From: Caulobacteraceae bacterium
GTDB taxonomy: Bacteria > Pseudomonadota > Alphaproteobacteria > Caulobacterales > Caulobacteraceae
DNA length: 64,000 nt
NCBI GenBank assembly: GCA_027487945.1
Contig: JAIYCQ010000042.1
Coordinates: forward strand, 205,447 to 269,446
Reading direction: 5' to 3'
A program made the translations under genes and the position numbers. Shown piece by piece: positions 1 through 13,845 of this stretch (the first letter of the stretch is position 1; each line of letters begins with the position of its first letter). Under the pieces are notes generated by a model. It saw only the letters and a list, made by a program, of their open reading frames with translations. It made no database searches and was not told the DNA's origin.

Positions 1-762
1 CTTGGCGGCGACATGGGCGTAGGAGGTGCGCTCGTAGCTGAGCAGGCGGCGGGCGTAGGTCCAGCCCTTGCCCTCGTCGCCGATCCGGTTGTCCACGGGC
101 ACGCGGACATTGTCGAAGACAACGCGGTTCAGGTGATGGCCGCCGTCGATGGTGATGATCGGCACGACCTGGACGCCGGGCGTGGTCATGTCGATGCAGA
201 GGAAGGTGATGCCGTCCTGCTTGCGGGCCGCGTCCTCGGTTCGGACCAGGCAGAAGATCCAGTCTGCGTAGTGGGCGTCGCTGGTCCAGATCTTCTCGCC
301 GTCGACGACGTAGTGGTCGCCGTCGAGGACGGCGCGGGTGCGCAGGCTGGCGAGGTCGGACCCGGCTTCGGGCTCCGAGTAGCCCTGGGCCCAGAAGGTG
401 CGGGCCGACAGGATGTCGCCCAGCCAGCGCGACTTCTGCTCGGGCGTGCCGAAGGTGTAGATGACCGGCGCCACGTACAGCAGGCCCATCGGCGACACGT
501 TCGGCGCGCCGGCCCGTTCGAGCTCCTCGTCGAAGATGAAGCGCTGGGTGATCGTCCAGCCCGGCCCGCCGTACTCGGCCGGCCAACCCGGCGCCAGCCA
601 GCCGCGGGCGCTCAGCGCCTGTTCGGAGGCGACCATGTCCTGCTTCTTCAGGGTCTGGCCGTTGGCCAGCTTGGCGATGATCCCGGCCGGGTAGGTTTCC
701 CGGAAATAGGTCCGCACGGTCTGGCGGAAGGCCTCGTCCTCGGCGCTCTGGCGCATATCCAT
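1..762 (-). CDS. Acyl-CoA dehydrogenase (partial, C-terminus beyond left edge)
   Basis: The reverse strand reads as 254 open codons from ATG at 762 to the window edge, so the C-terminal helical domain and the catalytic Glu lie outside. The visible part matches the N-terminal and beta domains of FAD-dependent acyl-CoA dehydrogenases. It has a YSEPEAGSDLASL segment near residue 130 (the family's flavin and substrate loop), then GEKIWTSDAHYADWIFCLVRT. Two in-frame ATGs lie six bases apart (762 and 756). The first is chosen because a GGGAG ribosome site sits just upstream of it. The family oxidises acyl-CoA esters and passes electrons to ETF; the substrate chain length cannot be read here. The forward-strand open frame over the same bases is a GC-driven shadow. 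Confidence 0.93.
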   Translation of the reverse strand, partial: MDMRQSAEDEAFRQTVRTYFRETYPAGIIAKLANGQTLKKQDMVASEQALSARGWLAPGWPAEYGGPGWTITQRFIFDEELERAGAPNVSPMGLLYVAPVIYTFGTPEQKSRWLGDILSARTFWAQGYSEPEAGSDLASLRTRAVLDGDHYVVDGEKIWTSDAHYADWIFCLVRTEDAARKQDGITFLCIDMTTPGVQVVPIITIDGGHHLNRVVFDNVRVPVDNRIGDEGKGWTYARRLLSYERTSYAHVAAK

Positions 763-1201
763 CGTGCTGCTCCCTGGTCCTGTGCCCGGCTCTCGTCGGC
801 CGAATGCTCCACGGAGACAGATTGAAGTCGTTGCCCTTGCGTCCGGCTACACCCTGTCGCGCCCCGGCGGTTTTTCTTTCAGGATGCGGACCGTCGGCGA
901 CGGCGGGCGGGCGGAGTCGCTGCGACGCATGGGCGCGGCCGTCGGCCCGTCGAACAGTCTGCCCCGTTTGGGGCGTCGTTCAGATGTCGGATGCCGCAGT
1001 GCAGCATTTTCCGTCAAGCATTCACCCCAGCCTGTGTCGAACGCGCAAAATCTTGCCATGACGCGGCGAGGTGCGGGCGGATGTCGAAAGAAATTACCTT
1101 TTGCGCGACCGCTCCCCTTACCGCTAATGCCCGCTCGAACCTGTTCGACTGTCTTGCGGCAGCCGTCAGGCAGACCTGTGTCCCTGTTCTGAGGATCCCC
1201 T
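763..1201. other. Intergenic region between acyl-CoA dehydrogenase and gltB
   Basis: These 439 bases separate two divergently transcribed genes and should hold both promoters. Short open frames on both strands lack family resemblance and good start contexts. I looked for a sigma-54 -24/-12 element (GG-N10-GC type), as expected for an NtrC-controlled glutamate synthase operon, and did not find a convincing one. The only promoter-like pair I can point to is listed separately. Confidence 0.6.
1101..1130 (+). promoter_or_regulatory. Candidate housekeeping promoter for gltBD
   Basis: TTGCGCG at 1101-1107 followed 15 bases later by GCTAATGC at 1123-1130 resembles the Caulobacter housekeeping pattern (TTGACG-type -35, GCTANAWC -10). 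It lies about 70 bases before the gltB start. The match is partial, and the assignment rests on position and pattern only. Confidence 0.3.
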
Positions 1202-5836
<4,635 letters not shown>

Positions 5837-5859
5837 CCTATCAGGGTCGGAGTAACACC

Positions 5860-7311
5860 ATGGGCAAGCCCACCGGCTTTCTGGAAATCGAGCGTCAGGA
5901 CCGCGGCTATGAAAAGCCGCAGGAGCGCCTGCGCACCTGGAACGAGTTCGTCAAACCCCTGCCTGCGCCGGCGCTGAACCAGCAGGCCGCGCGCTGCATG
6001 GATTGCGGGATTCCGTTCTGTCACAACGGCTGTCCGGTCAATAACCAGATCCCGGACTTCAACAACCTCGTCTACCGCGAGCAGTGGCAGACGGCGCTCG
6101 AGAACCTGCAGTCGACCAACAACTTCCCGGAGTTCACCGGCCGCATCTGCCCCGCACCCTGCGAGGCGTCCTGCACTTTGAACATCATCGACACCCCGGT
6201 GACGATCAAGACCATCGAATGCGCCATCGTCGACAAGGGCTGGGAAGAGGGCTGGATCACGCCGCGCCCGTCGCCCCGCGGCACCGGCAAGCGCGTCGCG
6301 GTCGTCGGCTCCGGCCCGGCGGGGCTGGCCTGCGCCCAGCAACTGGCCCGGGTCGGTCACGCCGCCACGGTCTTTGAGAAGAGCGACCGCATCGGGGGTC
6401 TGCTCCGCTACGGCATTCCCGACTTCAAGATGGAGAAGCATCTGATCGACCGCCGCGTCGCCCAGATGGAGGCCGAGGGGGTGATCTTCCGGACCAACAT
6501 GGAGATCGGCGTCAGCGTCTCGGTGCAGCGCATCCTCGACGACTACGACGTCCTGGTGATGGCCGGCGGCGCCGAGCTGCCGCGCGACCTGGAGGTCCCC
6601 GGCCGCGACCTGGACGGCATCCATTTCGCCATGGATTTCCTGGTCCAGCAGAACAAGCGCAACGCCGGCGACGACGAGGCCAAGGCCGCCCCGAACGGCA
6701 CTCTGTCGGCCAAGGGCAAGCACGTCGTCGTCATCGGGGGCGGGGACACCGGCTCCGACTGCATCGGCACCTCCAACCGCCACGGCGCCCTTTCGGTCAC
6801 CCAGCTGGAGATCATGCCCCAGCCGCCGGCGCACGAGAACAAGCTGATGACCTGGCCCGACTGGCCGATGAAGCTGCGCACCTCGACCAGCCATGAGGAG
6901 GGCTGCGAACGTGACTTCGCCGTGGCCACCAAGCGGGCCATCGGCTCGAACGGCAAGGTCGAGGCGCTGGAATGCGTCCGCATGGAATGGGTCGCCGGCG
7001 AGAATGGCCGTCAGGTGCTGCAGGAAGTCGCCGGCAGCGAGTTCCAGATCAAGGCCGACATGGTGCTGCTGGCCATGGGATTCGTCTCGCCCCGCCACAA
7101 CAGCTTCACCGAGCAGGCGGGGGTCGAGCTCGACGCCCGTGGCGCGGTGAAGGCGCCGGTGACCGACTACAAGACGACCTCGGAGAACATCTTCGCCTGC
7201 GGCGACATGCGACGGGGTCAGTCCCTGGTCGTCTGGGCCATCCGCGAGGGCCGCCAGTGCGCCCAGGCCGTCGACGCCTATCTGATGGGCGCCAGCAAGC
7301 TGCCGCGCTGA
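5860..7311 (+). CDS. gltD: Glutamate synthase small subunit
   Basis: This 483-residue beta subunit carries NADPH-derived electrons to GltB. The N-terminal Fe-S region has Cys46, Cys49, Cys54 and Cys58 ([14 protein letters not shown]). An FAD-binding [14 protein letters not shown] motif sits near residue 150, and an NADPH-binding GGGDTGSDC motif lies in the second Rossmann fold. The C-terminal [17 protein letters not shown] closes the FAD site. GGAG lies eight bases before the ATG. It is the second gene of the gltBD operon and is followed by a strong hairpin. Confidence 0.98.
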   Translation: MGKPTGFLEIERQDRGYEKPQERLRTWNEFVKPLPAPALNQQAARCMDCGIPFCHNGCPVNNQIPDFNNLVYREQWQTALENLQSTNNFPEFTGRICPAPCEASCTLNIIDTPVTIKTIECAIVDKGWEEGWITPRPSPRGTGKRVAVVGSGPAGLACAQQLARVGHAATVFEKSDRIGGLLRYGIPDFKMEKHLIDRRVAQMEAEGVIFRTNMEIGVSVSVQRILDDYDVLVMAGGAELPRDLEVPGRDLDGIHFAMDFLVQQNKRNAGDDEAKAAPNGTLSAKGKHVVVIGGGDTGSDCIGTSNRHGALSVTQLEIMPQPPAHENKLMTWPDWPMKLRTSTSHEEGCERDFAVATKRAIGSNGKVEALECVRMEWVAGENGRQVLQEVAGSEFQIKADMVLLAMGFVSPRHNSFTEQAGVELDARGAVKAPVTDYKTTSENIFACGDMRRGQSLVVWAIREGRQCAQAVDAYLMGASKLPR

Positions 7312-7317
7312 AGCCGG

Positions 7318-7339
7318 GGAGGGGCGGTCTCGCCCCTCC
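7318..7339. terminator. Hairpin between convergent gltD and MBL genes
   Basis: A perfect 9-bp stem (GGAGGGGCG pairing with CGCCCCTCC) with a four-base GTCT loop starts seven bases after the gltD stop. There is no clean T-run on either side, so it may be a Rho-assisted or bidirectional terminator rather than a textbook intrinsic one. Confidence 0.6.
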
Positions 7340-7348
7340 TGCCGCTTC

Positions 7349-8293
7349 TCACACGGCGTTCAGCGGGATTTTCAGGTAGCGGACCCCGTTGTCTTCGGGC
7401 TCGGGGAGATGACCGCCGCGCATGTTGACCTGAACCGAGGGCAGGATCAGGCGCGGCATGGCCAGCGTCCGGTCCCGGGCCTCTCGCAGGGCGATGAAGT
7501 CGGCGCGGCTGACCCCGGCGTGGACATGGACATTGTCGGCCCGCTGCGCCGCGATGCTGGTCTCCCAGACGAAGGTCGTCCGGTCCGGGGCCAGATAGTC
7601 GTGACAGAGGAAGACACGCGTCTCGTCCGGCAGGGCCAGCAGCCGCTGGATCGAGTCGTAGAGTGTCCCGGCGTCGCCGCCCGGGAAGTCGCAACGGGCC
7701 GTCCCGTAGTCGGGCATGAACAGCGTGTCCCCGACGAAGACCGCGTCGCCGATCACATGGGCCATGCAGGCGGGCGTATGGCCGGGGACATGCAGGGCGA
7801 TCGCCTCCAGCCCACCGATCGCGTAGCGCTCGCCTTCGCTGAAGAGGTGGTCGAACTGGCTGCCGTCGCGGGCGAATTCGGCGCCGGCGTTGAACAGCTT
7901 GCCGAAGGTGTCCTGCACCTTGACGATCCGCTCGCCGATGGCCAGCCGACCGCCCAGCGCCGCCTGCAGCAGCGGGGCGGCCGACAGGTGGTCGGCATGG
8001 GCGTGGGTCTCGATCTGCCAGACGACCTCCAGGTCCTCCGCCCTGACGTAGTCGATGACAGCCTGCGCCGGGCCTTCCGAGGTGCGGCCGGATGCGGCGT
8101 CATAGTCCAGCACACTGTCGATGATGGCGCAGGCCCTCGAGCCCGGATCCCGAACGACATAGCTGACGGTGAAGGTCGCCTCGTCGAAGAAGGCCTTGAC
8201 GATCGGCCGCTTCGCCGTCGCCGCCAGCGCCCGACCGATGATGGCCGCGGCTTCGACGACGGCGGGGTCGGCGGGGGTGATCGACTGGGACAT
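7349..8293 (-). CDS. MBL-fold persulfide dioxygenase-like hydrolase (ETHE1/Blh type)
   Basis: The protein has 314 residues, starting at MSQSITPADP; the longer upstream open frame runs through the operator and is not used. It shows the metallo-beta-lactamase metal motifs: ETHAHADHLSAAP, the VPGHTPACM histidine and VFVGDTLFMPDYGTARCDFPGG. The last of these is characteristic of the sulfur dioxygenase branch, including ETHE1 and the Blh protein of bacterial bigR operons. These non-heme iron enzymes oxidise glutathione persulfide to sulfite. It is divergent from a TSUP exporter across an operator-like palindrome, and close to rhodanese and SQR genes, which supports a role in sulfide oxidation. The substrate is inferred from family and context. 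Confidence 0.9.
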   Translation of the reverse strand: MSQSITPADPAVVEAAAIIGRALAATAKRPIVKAFFDEATFTVSYVVRDPGSRACAIIDSVLDYDAASGRTSEGPAQAVIDYVRAEDLEVVWQIETHAHADHLSAAPLLQAALGGRLAIGERIVKVQDTFGKLFNAGAEFARDGSQFDHLFSEGERYAIGGLEAIALHVPGHTPACMAHVIGDAVFVGDTLFMPDYGTARCDFPGGDAGTLYDSIQRLLALPDETRVFLCHDYLAPDRTTFVWETSIAAQRADNVHVHAGVSRADFIALREARDRTLAMPRLILPSVQVNMRGGHLPEPEDNGVRYLKIPLNAV

Positions 8294-8326
8294 GCGAGGC
8301 TCGCGGCTTGCGTTTGATGGGCATAA

Positions 8327-8344
8327 CATATATGCGAATATATG
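8327..8344. promoter_or_regulatory. Operator-like palindrome between MBL dioxygenase and TSUP genes
   Basis: CATATATGCGAATATATG is an 18-bp near-perfect palindrome with one mismatched pair, in the 81-base gap between two divergent start codons. It contains ATATGCGAAT (8330-8339). The same word with one change, ATATGCGCAT, occurs beside both arsR genes of the cluster. BigR/SqrR-type ArsR repressors bind AT-rich inverted repeats overlapping promoters, so this is the expected operator. Binding has not been shown. Confidence 0.75.
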
Positions 8345-8374
8345 CAGATACAAGTCCGCAGGGATCGGGATCGC

Positions 8375-9154
8375 ATGACCCTCGCCATGATCATCACCGC
8401 CATCGCCAGCGGCGTCCTCGTCGGCGCGCTGCTGGGCCTCTTCGGGGGCGGCGGCTCTGTGCTGGCCACGCCGCTGCTGCTGTATGTCGTCGGGATTGAT
8501 GATCCGCACGTCGCCATTGGCACGTCCGCTGCGGCCGTGGCGGTCAACGCCCTGATCAACCTGGTGGGACACGGTCGCGGCGGGCGGGTCAAATGGCCTT
8601 GCGCCACGGTCTTCGCGGTCGCCGGGCTGGCGGGCTCGTTCCTGGGCTCCAGCCTCGCCAAGCAGGTCGATGGCCAGCAGCTTCTGCTGTTCTTCGCCCT
8701 CGCCATGGCGGCCATCGCGCTGTCGATGCTCCGCCGGCCGAAGGGAGAGGGAGACCCGCAGGTCCACATCACCTGGCAGCTGACCCTCAAGCTTGCGCCG
8801 CTTGGCCTGCTGACCGGGATCGCCGCCGGCTTCTTCGGCATTGGCGGCGGCTTCCTGATCGTACCGGGCCTGATGGCGGCGACAGGGATGACCCTAGCCA
8901 ATGCGGCGGCCTCGTCGCTTCTGTCGGTGGCTCTGTTCGGCGCTGCGACCTCGGCCAACTATGCCGCCTCGGGCCTGGTGGACTGGCCGGTCGCCGGGCT
9001 GTTCATCCTCGGCGGCCTGGCCGGCGGCTGGGCAGGGCTGCGCGGCGCCGGCCTGCTGGCGGACCGGGCGCTGCTGGCCCGTCGGCTGTTCGCCGGACTG
9101 GTGCTGGTCGTCGCCGCCTACGTAGCCTGGCGGGCCGTCGGAGCCTGGGCCTGA
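8375..9154 (+). CDS. Sulfite exporter TauE/SafE (TSUP) family permease
   Basis: This is a 259-residue polytopic membrane protein with about eight hydrophobic segments. It has the duplicated Gly-rich TSUP signature: GALLGLFGGGGSVLATPLL near the N-terminus and AGFFGIGGGFLIVPGLM in the second half. I place the start at ATG 8375, preceded by GGGAT and GGGA purines. The ATG at 8342 lies inside the operator palindrome. TSUP proteins move sulfite, sulfonates or related anions. Next to a persulfide dioxygenase, the likely job is exporting the sulfite it makes. The gene is convergent with the downstream arsR. Confidence 0.92.
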   Translation: MTLAMIITAIASGVLVGALLGLFGGGGSVLATPLLLYVVGIDDPHVAIGTSAAAVAVNALINLVGHGRGGRVKWPCATVFAVAGLAGSFLGSSLAKQVDGQQLLLFFALAMAAIALSMLRRPKGEGDPQVHITWQLTLKLAPLGLLTGIAAGFFGIGGGFLIVPGLMAATGMTLANAAASSLLSVALFGAATSANYAASGLVDWPVAGLFILGGLAGGWAGLRGAGLLADRALLARRLFAGLVLVVAAYVAWRAVGAWA

Positions 9155-9175
9155 CGGCGCTGACGGAGGCCCGGG

Positions 9176-9514
9176 CTACCGGCCGCGATAGATCTCGCTC
9201 AGCGCCGCCAGGATGTGGGCCGCGTTGGGGTCGGCGATCCGGTAGTGGATCGTCTGACCGTCCCGCCGGGTGGTGACCAGCCCCTCGGCGCGCATCTTCG
9301 CCAGATGCTGCGAGGTCGCTGACTGGGCGAGGGCGGCGTGCTCCGCCAGGACGCTGACCGAAGCCTCGCCCTCCATGAGCCGGCACAGCAGCAACAGCCG
9401 CTGCTCGCTCGCCAGCAGCTTCAGGAGCCGGGCGGCGGGCTGCACGCAGTCCTGCAGCTCGGAGAGGCCGGGCGCCTCGATGTCTTCGATCAGGAAGTCC
9501 GTCATACCGCTCAT
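9176..9514 (-). CDS. ArsR-family repressor, paralogue lacking the second sensing cysteine
   Basis: A 112-residue winged-helix protein with a typical ArsR recognition helix (SATSQHLAKMRAEGLV) and wing (RRDGQTIHYRIAD). SqrR/BigR-type persulfide sensors use two cysteines 66 residues apart. Here Cys44 is present in LLLLCRLMEGE, but position 110 is Arg (EIYRGR), so the usual pair cannot form; an extra Cys23 lies in the N-terminal helix. The ATG at 9514 overlaps the operator-like sequence. ATG 9505 (MTDFL) has a better GAGCGG ribosome site and may be the real start. It is the last gene after the RND operon, separated by 46 bases that carry a candidate operator, so it may also have its own promoter. 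Confidence 0.9.
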   Translation of the reverse strand: MSGMTDFLIEDIEAPGLSELQDCVQPAARLLKLLASEQRLLLLCRLMEGEASVSVLAEHAALAQSATSQHLAKMRAEGLVTTRRDGQTIHYRIADPNAAHILAALSEIYRGR

Positions 9515-9532
9515 ATTAGAATATGCGCATTC
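9512..9532. promoter_or_regulatory. Operator-like site upstream of the first arsR
   Basis: Two overlapping imperfect palindromes, CATATTAGAATATG (9512-9525) and GAATATGCGCATTC (9519-9532), lie immediately upstream of, or over, the arsR start. The 11-base word ATATGCGCATT at 9521-9531 is identical to half of the site in front of the second arsR (reverse strand, 14560-14570). This suggests autoregulation and cross-regulation. Confidence 0.6.
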
Positions 9533-9560
9533 AGGTTCAATGCGTCGCGCGCGCCTTCCA

Positions 9561-12500
9561 TCAGACCGTCGCCTCCACCGCGCTCGCCGGCCGCCCGTCG
9601 TCCCGCAGCACGACGTAGATGGCCGGGATGACCAGGACGGTCAGGATCGTTGATGAGGCGAGGCCGAACAGCAGCGAGATGGCCAGGCCCTGGAAGATCG
9701 GGTCGAACAGGATCACCGCAGCGCCGATCATCGCCGCCAGCGCCGTCAGCACGATCGGCTTGAAGCGGATGGCGCCGGCCTCGAGAAGCACGGCCCGAAG
9801 CGGCCGCCCATCACCCTGGCTGTGGCGGATGAAGTCGACCAGCAGGATCGAGTTTCGCACGATGATCCCGGCCAGGGCGATGAAGCCGATCATGGAGGTG
9901 GCAGTGAAGGGCGCCTGGAACAGGATATGGCCGATGACGATGCCCACCAGCGTCAGCGGGATCGGCGTCAGGATGACCAGCGGCAGCCGGAAGCTTTTGA
10001 ACTGGGCGACGACCAGCACATAGATGCCGAGGATCGCCACCCCGAAGGCGGCGCCCATGTCGCGGAAGGTCACCCAGGTGATCTCCCACTCGCCGTCCCA
10101 CAGAATGGTCGGCCGGCTTTCGTCGGTCGGCTGGCCGTTGAGCCGGATGTCCGGCTTCGGCGTGTCCTTCCAGTCGGCGTCTTCCACGGCGCGGTTGACC
10201 GCCAGCATGCCGTAGATCGGCGCCTCGTAGGCTCCGGCCAGCTCGGCCAGGACCATGTCCACATCCCGGCCGTCACGGCGGAAGATGTGGGTCGAGCCGG
10301 CTTCCTGGCTTGCGGTGACGACCTCGCCCAGCGCGACCAGACGGCCGTCCCGCGACCGGGCGACCGGCAGGGCGGCCAGGCCCTCGCCCCAGGTCCGGGC
10401 GGATTGCGGCAGGCGGACGGCGATCTCCAGCGGATCGCGACTCTCGCCGCGGTGGGCGTAGCCGACCACCTGTCCGCCAAGCGCCGCGGCGATGGAGTCG
10501 TGGATATCGCGGTCGCTGACCTCCAGGGCCTCGAGGCGGGCCCGGTCGGGCGTAAGCCGCAGGCCCGGGCGCGGCACGCCGTAGCTGTCGTCGACGTCGA
10601 CGATGTAGGGCACGGACCGGAAGATGGTCTTCAGTTGCTCGGCCACGGCGCGACGGGAGGCCGCGTCCGGTCCGTAGACCTCCGCCAGCAGGGTCGCCAT
10701 CACCGGCGGCCCGGGCGGGGCCTCGACGACCTTGATCGCCGCCCCGACCGGCAGGGGGGCCTTGGCCAGCCGCTCACGCAGGTCCAGGGCCACGGCGTGG
10801 CTGGAGCGGTCGCGATCGGCCTTGGGCGCGAGGGTGACCGACAGGTCGCCCATCTCCGGCCGGTTGCGCTGGTAGTAGTGCCGCACCAGACCGTTGAAGT
10901 TGAACGGCGCGGACGTTCCGGCGAAGGCGTCGATCGCGGTGACTTCCGGCACGGAGCGGGTGATCGCCGCCAGGTCGTTCAGCACCCGCTGGGTGGCTTC
11001 CAGGGACGTGCCCTCCGGCAGGTCGGTGATGACCTGCAGCTCGGACTTGTTGTCGAACGGCAGCAGCTTCACCGTCACGGCCTTGGTGTAGAACATCGCG
11101 CCGGCCAGCAGGGTGGCAAGGCCCACCGCGATCAGGAAGGTCCAGGCGCTGCGCCGCGTGGCGATGACGCGACCGGCCACGGCGCGGTAGGCGGCGCCCA
11201 GGCGGCCCTCGCCGTGGTCGGCGTGAGCGGCCTGGCCTTCGGCCACCGCCTTGCGGGCGAAGCGCACCATCAGCCAGGGCGCGATGACCACGGCCACGAA
11301 GAACGAGAACACCATCGCCGCCGAGGCGTTGACCGGGATCGGCGCCATGTAGGGCCCCATCAGGCCCGAGACGAACAGCATGGGCAGCAGGGCCGCGACG
11401 ACGGTGAGCGTGGCGACCACGGTGGGGTTGCCGACCTCGGCCACGGCCTCGACCGCCGCGTCCAGCGGACTGCGGTCGTCCTTCATGGCCCAGTGTCGGG
11501 CGATGTTCTCGATCATGACGATGGCGTCGTCGACCAGGATGCCGATCGAGAAGATCAGGGCGAACAGGCTGACCCGGTTGATGGTGTAGCCCATCAGGTT
11601 GGAGGCGAAGAGGGTCAGCAGGATGGTCGTGGGGATCACCACGGCGGTCACCGCCGCCTCCCGCCAGCCGATGGCAAAGCCGATCAGCACGACGATCGAG
11701 ATGGTGGCCAGCGCCAGGTGAAACAGCAGCTCGTTGGCCTTCTCATTGGCGGTCTCGCCATAGTCGCGGGTGACGTCGACGCTCAGGCTGTCGGGCAGCA
11801 GGGAGCCCTTCAGCGCCTCGACCCGCTCCAGGACCGCGTGCGAGACCACCACGGCGTTGGCGCCCTTGCGCTTGGCGATGGCCAGGCTGACCGCGGGCGC
11901 CTCGGACCAGTTCGCGCCGTCACGGGCGAAGCGCCAGGCGCGGGCCTGATCCTCACGCGGGCCTTCGACCACCTCGGCGACGTCGCGGACATAGACGGCC
12001 TGACCGCTGGCCGAGGGCAGGGCGAGCAGGCCGATCTGACCGGCGTCGGTGAAGGTCTTGCCGGCTGTGACCTGTACGGCTTCGCCGCCGTTGCGCAGCT
12101 GGCCGGCGGGGAAGGCGCGGTTGGCCTGACGCACGGTGTCCATCAGCGCCGCCAGCGACACGCCGTGGCGGGCCATGCGGGCCGGGTCGGGCTCGATACG
12201 GATCTCACGCGGCCGGCCACCGACGATGAAGGTCAGACCGACGTCGTCGACCTTGGCCACCTCGGTGCGCAGCTTGCCGGCCAGTTCATACAGGGCCTGG
12301 TCGGTCCATTGTCCCGCCGCGCCGGGCTTTGGCGACAGGGTGAGCACCAGGCTCGGCACGTCATTGATGCCGCGCGTCTGGATCAGCGGTTCGGGGATGC
12401 CGGCGGGGATGCGGTCCAGGTTGCCGCGGATGCGCTCATGGATCCGGACGGCGGCGGCGTCGGGATCGACCCCGACCTTGAACCGCGCGGTGACCATGAC

Positions 12501-12779
12501 CTGGTCGTCGTCGGCGAAGGTGTAGACGTGCTCGACCTCGTTGACGCTCTTGACGATGGCCTCGAGCGGCTTGCCGACCAGCTCCACCGCGTCGGCGGCG
12601 CGCAGGCCGGGGGCCGATACCATGATGTCGACCATGGGCACGCTGATCTGCGGCTCCTCCTCGCGCGGGATGCTCATCAACGCCAGCAAGCCCACCGCGA
12701 TCGCGGCGAGCAGGAACAGCGGGGTCAGCGGCGAGCGGATGGTCGCGCGGGTGAGGCGCCCGGAGAGGCCGAGGTTCAT
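9561..12779 (-). CDS. RND efflux permease (HAE1/AcrB-like)
   Basis: This 1072-residue protein has the RND layout: an N-terminal transmembrane segment, a large periplasmic loop, a block of membrane helices, then a second loop and helix block. The fourth helix reads FSIGILVDDAIVMIENIARH and contains the Asp pair of the proton relay. GLMGPYMAPIPVNASAAMVFSF and, near the end, LAGIIVRNSILLVDFIRH are also family hallmarks. The start overlaps the stop of the adaptor gene (ATGA at 12776-12779), so the two are translationally coupled. No outer-membrane channel gene is present nearby. Families of this type usually export drugs, dyes or lipids. Its place in an ArsR/rhodanese/SQR cluster suggests a sulfur-related or stress-derived substrate, which is inference. 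Confidence 0.95.
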   Translation of the reverse strand: MNLGLSGRLTRATIRSPLTPLFLLAAIAVGLLALMSIPREEEPQISVPMVDIMVSAPGLRAADAVELVGKPLEAIVKSVNEVEHVYTFADDDQVMVTARFKVGVDPDAAAVRIHERIRGNLDRIPAGIPEPLIQTRGINDVPSLVLTLSPKPGAAGQWTDQALYELAGKLRTEVAKVDDVGLTFIVGGRPREIRIEPDPARMARHGVSLAALMDTVRQANRAFPAGQLRNGGEAVQVTAGKTFTDAGQIGLLALPSASGQAVYVRDVAEVVEGPREDQARAWRFARDGANWSEAPAVSLAIAKRKGANAVVVSHAVLERVEALKGSLLPDSLSVDVTRDYGETANEKANELLFHLALATISIVVLIGFAIGWREAAVTAVVIPTTILLTLFASNLMGYTINRVSLFALIFSIGILVDDAIVMIENIARHWAMKDDRSPLDAAVEAVAEVGNPTVVATLTVVAALLPMLFVSGLMGPYMAPIPVNASAAMVFSFFVAVVIAPWLMVRFARKAVAEGQAAHADHGEGRLGAAYRAVAGRVIATRRSAWTFLIAVGLATLLAGAMFYTKAVTVKLLPFDNKSELQVITDLPEGTSLEATQRVLNDLAAITRSVPEVTAIDAFAGTSAPFNFNGLVRHYYQRNRPEMGDLSVTLAPKADRDRSSHAVALDLRERLAKAPLPVGAAIKVVEAPPGPPVMATLLAEVYGPDAASRRAVAEQLKTIFRSVPYIVDVDDSYGVPRPGLRLTPDRARLEALEVSDRDIHDSIAAALGGQVVGYAHRGESRDPLEIAVRLPQSARTWGEGLAALPVARSRDGRLVALGEVVTASQEAGSTHIFRRDGRDVDMVLAELAGAYEAPIYGMLAVNRAVEDADWKDTPKPDIRLNGQPTDESRPTILWDGEWEITWVTFRDMGAAFGVAILGIYVLVVAQFKSFRLPLVILTPIPLTLVGIVIGHILFQAPFTATSMIGFIALAGIIVRNSILLVDFIRHSQGDGRPLRAVLLEAGAIRFKPIVLTALAAMIGAAVILFDPIFQGLAISLLFGLASSTILTVLVIPAIYVVLRDDGRPASAVEATV

Positions 12780-13804
12780 CGCACGGCCTCCGGCAGCGAG
12801 AGGATGTCGCCCGACTTCAGGCCGGACAGGACCTCCAGCTCATCGGCCGTTGGCCCCGCGCGGGTCTGGACAGGGGTGTCCGAGGCGGCGCCGTCAGGCC
12901 TGACGAGGCGCACATAGTCGATGCCGTAGCGGGTGGAGACATAGCGGCGCGGGACCACCAGAGCCTGGCGCTCGCCGATCCGCACCATCACCGTGGCGCG
13001 CCGGCCGACCAGGTCCTGGGGCAGGCCGGCGGCGGTCACATCGGCGACCAGCTGTCCGGCGACGACGGACGGGTAGATCTGACTGATCATGCCGGTCGTC
13101 GCGGTCGCGGCGCCGTCGATCGACACCTGCACGGAGTCGCCCAGCCGCAACGAACGGGCCTGGCTTTCCGGCAGCTCCAGCCGGACGACAGCGGGCCCGG
13201 CTGTGATCCTTGCCACGGACTGGCCGGCGGTCACGACTGACCCGGGGGGCACGTCGGCGACGAGGACGCGTCCGCCGGCAGGCGCGAGAATCGCGCCCTG
13301 GGCGCCCAGCTCGGCGCTTGCCGAGCGCTGCGCCTTCGCCGCGGCCAGTGCGGCGCCGGAAGCCTTGGCGATGGCCTCGACCTGGTCGAGCCGCGCCTCG
13401 GCGTAGATGCCCTGGGCGAACAGGGTGCGGGTGCGGCTCAGGTCGGCCTGGGCGCGGGCGGCCTCAGCGGCGGCGGCGGCGACCTGGGCGTCGTAGGCGG
13501 CGGTCAGAAGGCCCAGGCGGTCGTCCTTGACGATGGCGATCACCTGGCCCTGGCGGACGGTGTCGCCTTCCTTGACCAGCAGTGAGACCAGCACGCCGGT
13601 GATACGGGCCCGCGCCTCGCCCATGTCCCGGGTCGTCAGGGTGGCCGGCGCCGGCTTGAGGTCGGAAATGGTCCGCTCGACCACCGTCAGCCGGCCCGCC
13701 GCTGGCGCGACCCGGGCGACCGGTTTCTCCGGCGCGGCCTCGCCGCAACCGCCGAGCAGCAGGGCGCCGGCCAGCGGGAGGATCAGCAGGGATTTCATGG
13801 ACAT
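12776..13804 (-). CDS. RND periplasmic adaptor (membrane fusion) lipoprotein
   Basis: This 342-residue protein begins with a lipoprotein signal (LPLAGALLLGGC, lipid-anchored Cys about residue 21). It has a lipoyl/barrel-sandwich half (VSLLVKEGDTVRQGQVIAIV), an Ala-rich alpha-helical hairpin (residues ~100-160) and the returning lipoyl half (GAILAPAGGRVL), then beta-barrel and membrane-proximal domains. This is the HlyD/AcrA-type adaptor of the RND pump encoded next. Two in-frame ATGs (13804 and 13798) are possible and neither has a strong ribosome site. The long upstream extension in the same frame is not used, because it runs through the rhodanese gene. Confidence 0.93.
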   Translation of the reverse strand: MSMKSLLILPLAGALLLGGCGEAAPEKPVARVAPAAGRLTVVERTISDLKPAPATLTTRDMGEARARITGVLVSLLVKEGDTVRQGQVIAIVKDDRLGLLTAAYDAQVAAAAAEAARAQADLSRTRTLFAQGIYAEARLDQVEAIAKASGAALAAAKAQRSASAELGAQGAILAPAGGRVLVADVPPGSVVTAGQSVARITAGPAVVRLELPESQARSLRLGDSVQVSIDGAATATTGMISQIYPSVVAGQLVADVTAAGLPQDLVGRRATVMVRIGERQALVVPRRYVSTRYGIDYVRLVRPDGAASDTPVQTRAGPTADELEVLSGLKSGDILSLPEAVR

Positions 13805-13845
13805 GGCGGGGCGCCTGGGCTTGCGGTCTGAAGAGAGGGGCGGGG

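Noticed and set aside
763..1201. Sigma-54/NtrC promoter for glutamate synthase
   Set aside because: I searched for a GG-N10-GC element with TGGCAC/TTGC character and found none at a suitable distance.
9822..12917. Forward open frame of about 1000 codons antisense to the RND permease
   Set aside because: Its translation is a run of Gly, Asp, Val, Gln and His without any domain, as expected for the shadow of a GC-rich gene. The reverse-strand RND protein has complete family motifs.
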